DNA from: an uncultured Elusimicrobium sp.
GTDB taxonomy: Bacteria; Elusimicrobiota; Elusimicrobia; Elusimicrobiales; Elusimicrobiaceae
Reading direction: 5' to 3'
NCBI GenBank assembly: GCA_937891135.1
Contig: CALAFB010000023.1
Coordinates: forward strand, 1 to 7,050
DNA: 7,050 bases
The notes below the pieces were generated by a model, which saw nothing but the letters and a program-made list of their open reading frames with translations, had not been told where the DNA came from and did not search any database. Below, in pieces: positions 6,265 to 7,050 of the stretch. The number at the start of each line of letters is the position of its first letter. The stretch's first letter is position 1. The position numbers and the translations under genes are program-made.

Positions 6265-6294
6265 AGATTCCCGATAACATTCCTCGGGAATGAC
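6265..6294 (-). repeat. REP-like hairpin B, right of the GIY-YIG gene
   Basis: Arms AGATTCCCGATA and TCGGGAATGAC are the exact reverse complement of those of hairpin A. The 7-nt centre ACATTCC is different. Beyond its outer end, the sequence CTTTATTTAAT is shared with the region beyond hairpin C, where it encodes the leader peptide of the second pilin. Confidence 0.85.
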
Positions 6295-6377
6295 AGCTTT
6301 ATTTAATAACAACCTTAATCCATCGGAGATTCCTGAACTCTGCTGGCGGCTTTTCCTTGGAATATCCCTTTTTTATA

Positions 6378-6437
6378 CGGGCCGCTTTTTTGGAAAAACT
6401 AAAAGCGGCCCGGGAAAAACAGATTAAGAAACACTAA
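6378..6437 (+). pseudogene. Orphan ruvC 3'-end fragment (direct repeat copy 2)
   Basis: Read in the RuvC frame this encodes AAFLEKLKAAR, then EKQIKKH and a TAA stop at 6435-6437; the intact gene has AAFLEKLKAAR, AQQIKKVK, stop. Thirty-five nt are identical to 5763-5797, and the rest is diverged yet keeps frame and stop. Upstream of 6378 nothing resembles RuvC. The inverted repeat is 12 bp here (6378-6389 with 6401-6412). It is either the displaced 3' end of an older ruvC allele or a partial duplication. Confidence 0.75.
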
Positions 6438-6461
6438 CAGTTATCTGTCTAACTTTTCAAC

Positions 6462-6956
6462 TTAATAATAATCATCTTCATAATCCCAGCCTTGAGCTTT
6501 GAGTCCTTCACAAATTCCTCTCCCCACGGAGTTCATGCAAGTGTAACAGGTGCGTGTCCAAACAGATGGATTGCTGGAATTTTTTATAATGTAAAACGCA
6601 TACAAAATGCCATCAGGGAGTTGGCGAAAGCCTTCTGCAGTACAAAAAGAAGTATCGCAGCGTGCGCTATATGTAAAATCTTTCGTATAAATGTAATTAG
6701 TGGTATTTTCTGCGAAAGGTTCTATAGTGGGTATATCATAATTTTTGATGTTTTCTTGTGGAAATCCGTTCTCTAACAAATACAGGTCCAATTGCTTTTC
6801 TATATTGCTAAGTATCGTAACCGGTTCTGTTGCGCGGCTTTTTTCCACGGCTTTTTGATATTGCGGTAAGGCCACCGCTGCCAATATACCAATAATCAGC
6901 ACCACCACTAATAGTTCAATAAGCGTGAAACCGCCGTGATTAAATAAAGAAGTCAT
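6462..6956 (-). CDS. Type IV pilin-like prepilin
   Basis: A 164-residue prepilin with a canonical class III signal: leader MTSLFNHGG, then FTLIE (residues 10-14, Glu14 = mature Glu5) and a hydrophobic helix to about residue 30, ending ALPQYQKAVEKSRATE. Cleavage after Gly9 by prepilin peptidase is expected, followed by assembly into a pilus or pseudopilus. Five Cys (100, 105, 137, 140, 149) suggest disulfides in the globular part. The C-terminal pattern W.RTC...IC..L.AQGW is shared with the other pilin in this window. I choose ATG 6956 because it gives a normal 9-residue leader. The frame stays open upstream through REP-like hairpins to the window edge, but those codons look like repeat sequence. 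The Shine-Dalgarno is poor (TTTGGA). The start codon lies in hairpin C. Confidence 0.88.
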   Translation of the reverse strand: MTSLFNHGGFTLIELLVVVLIIGILAAVALPQYQKAVEKSRATEPVTILSNIEKQLDLYLLENGFPQENIKNYDIPTIEPFAENTTNYIYTKDFTYSARCDTSFCTAEGFRQLPDGILYAFYIIKNSSNPSVWTRTCYTCMNSVGRGICEGLKAQGWDYEDDYY

Positions 6957-6977
6957 TCCAAACTTGATTTGGAATCT
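6952..6977 (+). repeat. REP-like hairpin C overlapping the pilin start
   Basis: The stem ATTCCAAA/TTTGGAAT (8 bp) encloses loop CTTGA, with GTC before and CT after. It has the same end bases as hairpins A and B but a different stem. It faces hairpin D across 40 nt. The pilin ATG (6956-6954) lies in its outer arm. Confidence 0.8.
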
Positions 6978-7017
6978 TCCACGCAGGTTGTTTACTAACT
7001 GCAACGGCAAGCGTCGA

Positions 7018-7043
7018 AGATCCTGAATCAAGTTCAGGATGAC
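7018..7043 (-). repeat. REP-like hairpin D, inverted partner of C
   Basis: The stem ATCCTGAA/TTCAGGAT (8 bp, minus strand) has the same loop CTTGA and the same GTC/CT ends as hairpin C. The six differences from C form three compensated base pairs. It lies 8 nt from the window edge. Confidence 0.8.
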
Positions 7044-7050
7044 TTGTTGA

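Larger units (their letters stand above)
5868..6294. mobile_element. Candidate GIY-YIG/REP cassette (~430 bp)
   Basis: One small nuclease gene is framed by two hairpins in inverted orientation, GTCAT ends outward. The hairpins lie 54 nt upstream and 25 nt downstream of the gene. The layout recalls REP-associated RAYT transposase genes between inverted REPs, but here the enzyme is a single-domain GIY-YIG nuclease. No target-site duplication directly flanking the hairpins is obvious, and mobility is inference. Confidence 0.35.

Noticed and set aside
6290..6427. 45-codon plus-strand frame starting MTALFN after hairpin B
   Set aside because: Its first codons match the pilin leader only because of shared repeat flank. 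The rest runs through a degenerate hairpin and the ruvC fragment in a non-RuvC frame, with no pilin helix.
5868..7043. CRISPR array
   Set aside because: The repeats are few, alternate in orientation, have unequal spacing and vary in stem sequence. They are hairpin elements, not direct repeats with spacers.

Overview
The window looks like an Elusimicrobiota chromosome fragment (gut or host-associated Elusimicrobium type). This is inferred from two separate type IV pilin-like genes with an almost identical FTLIELLVVVLIIGILAAVALP N-terminus, a pattern I associate with that phylum. The housekeeping genes (ddl, yebC, ruvC) alone would not place it. No phage, plasmid or IS transposase gene is present, and no gene-free stretch exceeds 300 bases.

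Layout. A tRNA-Arg(UCG) lies at 8-80 on the plus strand. It is followed by a perfect hairpin (133-156) and, convergent to the tRNA, a pilin-like gene whose only well-placed start codon is ATA (627-166, minus). Upstream of that pilin is a 287-bp gap with a dense set of nested inverted repeats. On the minus strand these read as a branched RNA ending in an intrinsic terminator, and two long pairings compete with the terminator hairpin, as in an attenuator. Next comes a compact minus-strand operon, in transcription order: a 631-residue coiled-coil protein (4325-2430), D-Ala-D-Ala ligase (2429-1356) and a small multi-pass membrane protein (1352-915). Its genes are spaced 0 and 3 nt apart, and it is driven by a strong TTGACA-17-TTTAAT promoter. 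Divergently transcribed from the same 159-bp intergenic region is yebC-ruvC (4485-5823, plus), with 10 nt between the genes.

Downstream of ruvC the sequence looks accessory. A small GIY-YIG (URI) endonuclease gene (5952-6239) sits between two inverted REP-like hairpins with identical arms (5868-5897 and 6265-6294). The wider segment is bracketed by a direct repeat of the last ~58 bp of ruvC: the intact 3' end at 5763-5820, and an orphan in-frame copy with its own stop at 6378-6437. A second pilin gene (6956-6462, minus) follows. Its start codon lies inside another REP-like hairpin, which forms an inverted pair with a hairpin at the window edge. The latter two hairpins differ at six positions that make three compensated base pairs.

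How the parts relate. Ddl supplies D-Ala-D-Ala for peptidoglycan, and its coiled-coil and membrane neighbours are plausible envelope or cytoskeletal partners, but only by operon context. YebC (translation) and RuvC (Holliday-junction resolution) form a common bacterial pair. The most distinctive candidates are (i) the nuclease gene framed by inverted hairpins and a duplicated host-gene 3' end, (ii) the attenuator-like RNA upstream of a pilin, and (iii) a 13-heptad Asn/Leu coiled coil.
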